Source of the DNA: Alviniconcha marisindica
Taxonomy: Eukaryota; Mollusca; Gastropoda; Provannidae
Assembly (NCBI GenBank): GCA_018857735.1
Contig: JABMCL010001459.1
Span: 205,001 to 269,000, forward strand
Direction: 5' to 3'
DNA length: 64,000 nucleotides
How positions within the stretch are numbered: position 1 is the stretch's first letter; every line of letters begins with the position of its first letter. The position numbers and the translations under genes are program-made. Shown one piece after another: positions 63,751 through 64,000 of this stretch. The notes under the pieces are model-generated. The model searched no databases, had not been told where the DNA came from, and was given only the letters and a program-made list of their open reading frames with translations.

Positions 63751-63875
63751 ATATGTAGTTTATTAGCGATAAAAGGTTGTAAAACACTCAAATTTGACCA
63801 AATTCAAGTTCGTGGCTATCACAGTAGGGCTGTTGGGCGCACCATAATGCTGCCCGGTGTTGAATGTCACAACGA

Positions 63876-63886
63876 AATCTCATTGG
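63876..63886 (-). promoter_or_regulatory. CCAAT-box-like motif upstream of UBR5
   Basis: On the minus strand GTCCAATGAG lies about 130 bp upstream of the UBR5 ATG, a common distance for CCAAT boxes in TATA-less housekeeping promoters. The transcription start is unknown, so the site could lie in 5'UTR. Confidence 0.25.
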
Positions 63887-64000
63887 ACAATATTTGAAAT
63901 TTATCTGAAAACTAAATTCAATTTTAACGTATTCAGTAAACTGGATTTGAAGAAACAATGCAAAATCTGTATCAGTGTTATGTCATACTTTCTGATCAAA

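Noticed and set aside
63700..63897. 65-codon plus-strand frame opposite UBR5 exon 1
   Set aside because: Antisense to the conserved first exon and its upstream region; no independent support.

Overview
This is a eukaryotic genomic window dominated by one very large spliced gene on the minus strand: an orthologue of UBR5 (hyd in flies), the giant HECT-type N-recognin E3 ubiquitin ligase. Reading exon by exon against the known family, I could place 53 coding exons from an ATG at 63750 to a TGA at 7874. All 52 introns are GT-AG and the reading frame stays intact from end to end. Together they predict a 3057-residue protein; human UBR5 has 2799 residues. The UBA domain, RCC1-like region, UBR zinc box, MLLE domain and HECT domain (with the catalytic Cys at residue 3026) are all present. 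The extra length comes mainly from a 1.2-kb Ser/Pro-rich exon (24399-25604).

At the left edge, on the plus strand and convergent with UBR5, lie the last three exons (291-3090) of a major-facilitator transporter of the monocarboxylate-transporter (SLC16) type; its 5' part is outside the window. Bases 3091-7873 are the tail-to-tail intergenic/3'-UTR region, with a plausible poly(A) signal for each gene and several minisatellites.

The introns are unusually rich in minisatellites (units about 25-95 bp), (CA/TG)n and (CT/GA)n microsatellites and poly-C/G runs. They also hold pieces of non-LTR retrotransposons: an RNase H remnant (61250-61965), two CR1/L2-like 3' ends (53930-54360 and 52592-53275), a further LINE 3' end directly against an exon donor (33361-33740), and several copies of a short shared 3' tail. 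A frameshifted SAP-domain remnant lies at 37741-37995. Intron style, repeat load and protein similarity suggest a lophotrochozoan animal, most likely a gastropod mollusc; the species cannot be fixed from the sequence alone.

The most striking observation is that many minisatellites and short duplications are not just intronic. Their repeat unit includes the neighbouring exon-intron boundary, so the true splice site is followed or preceded by rows of near-identical copies of itself. I can see this at thirteen UBR5 splice sites, plus one marginal case. Exon 44 has such arrays on both sides. I saw no prokaryotic-type system, CRISPR array, rRNA or tRNA.
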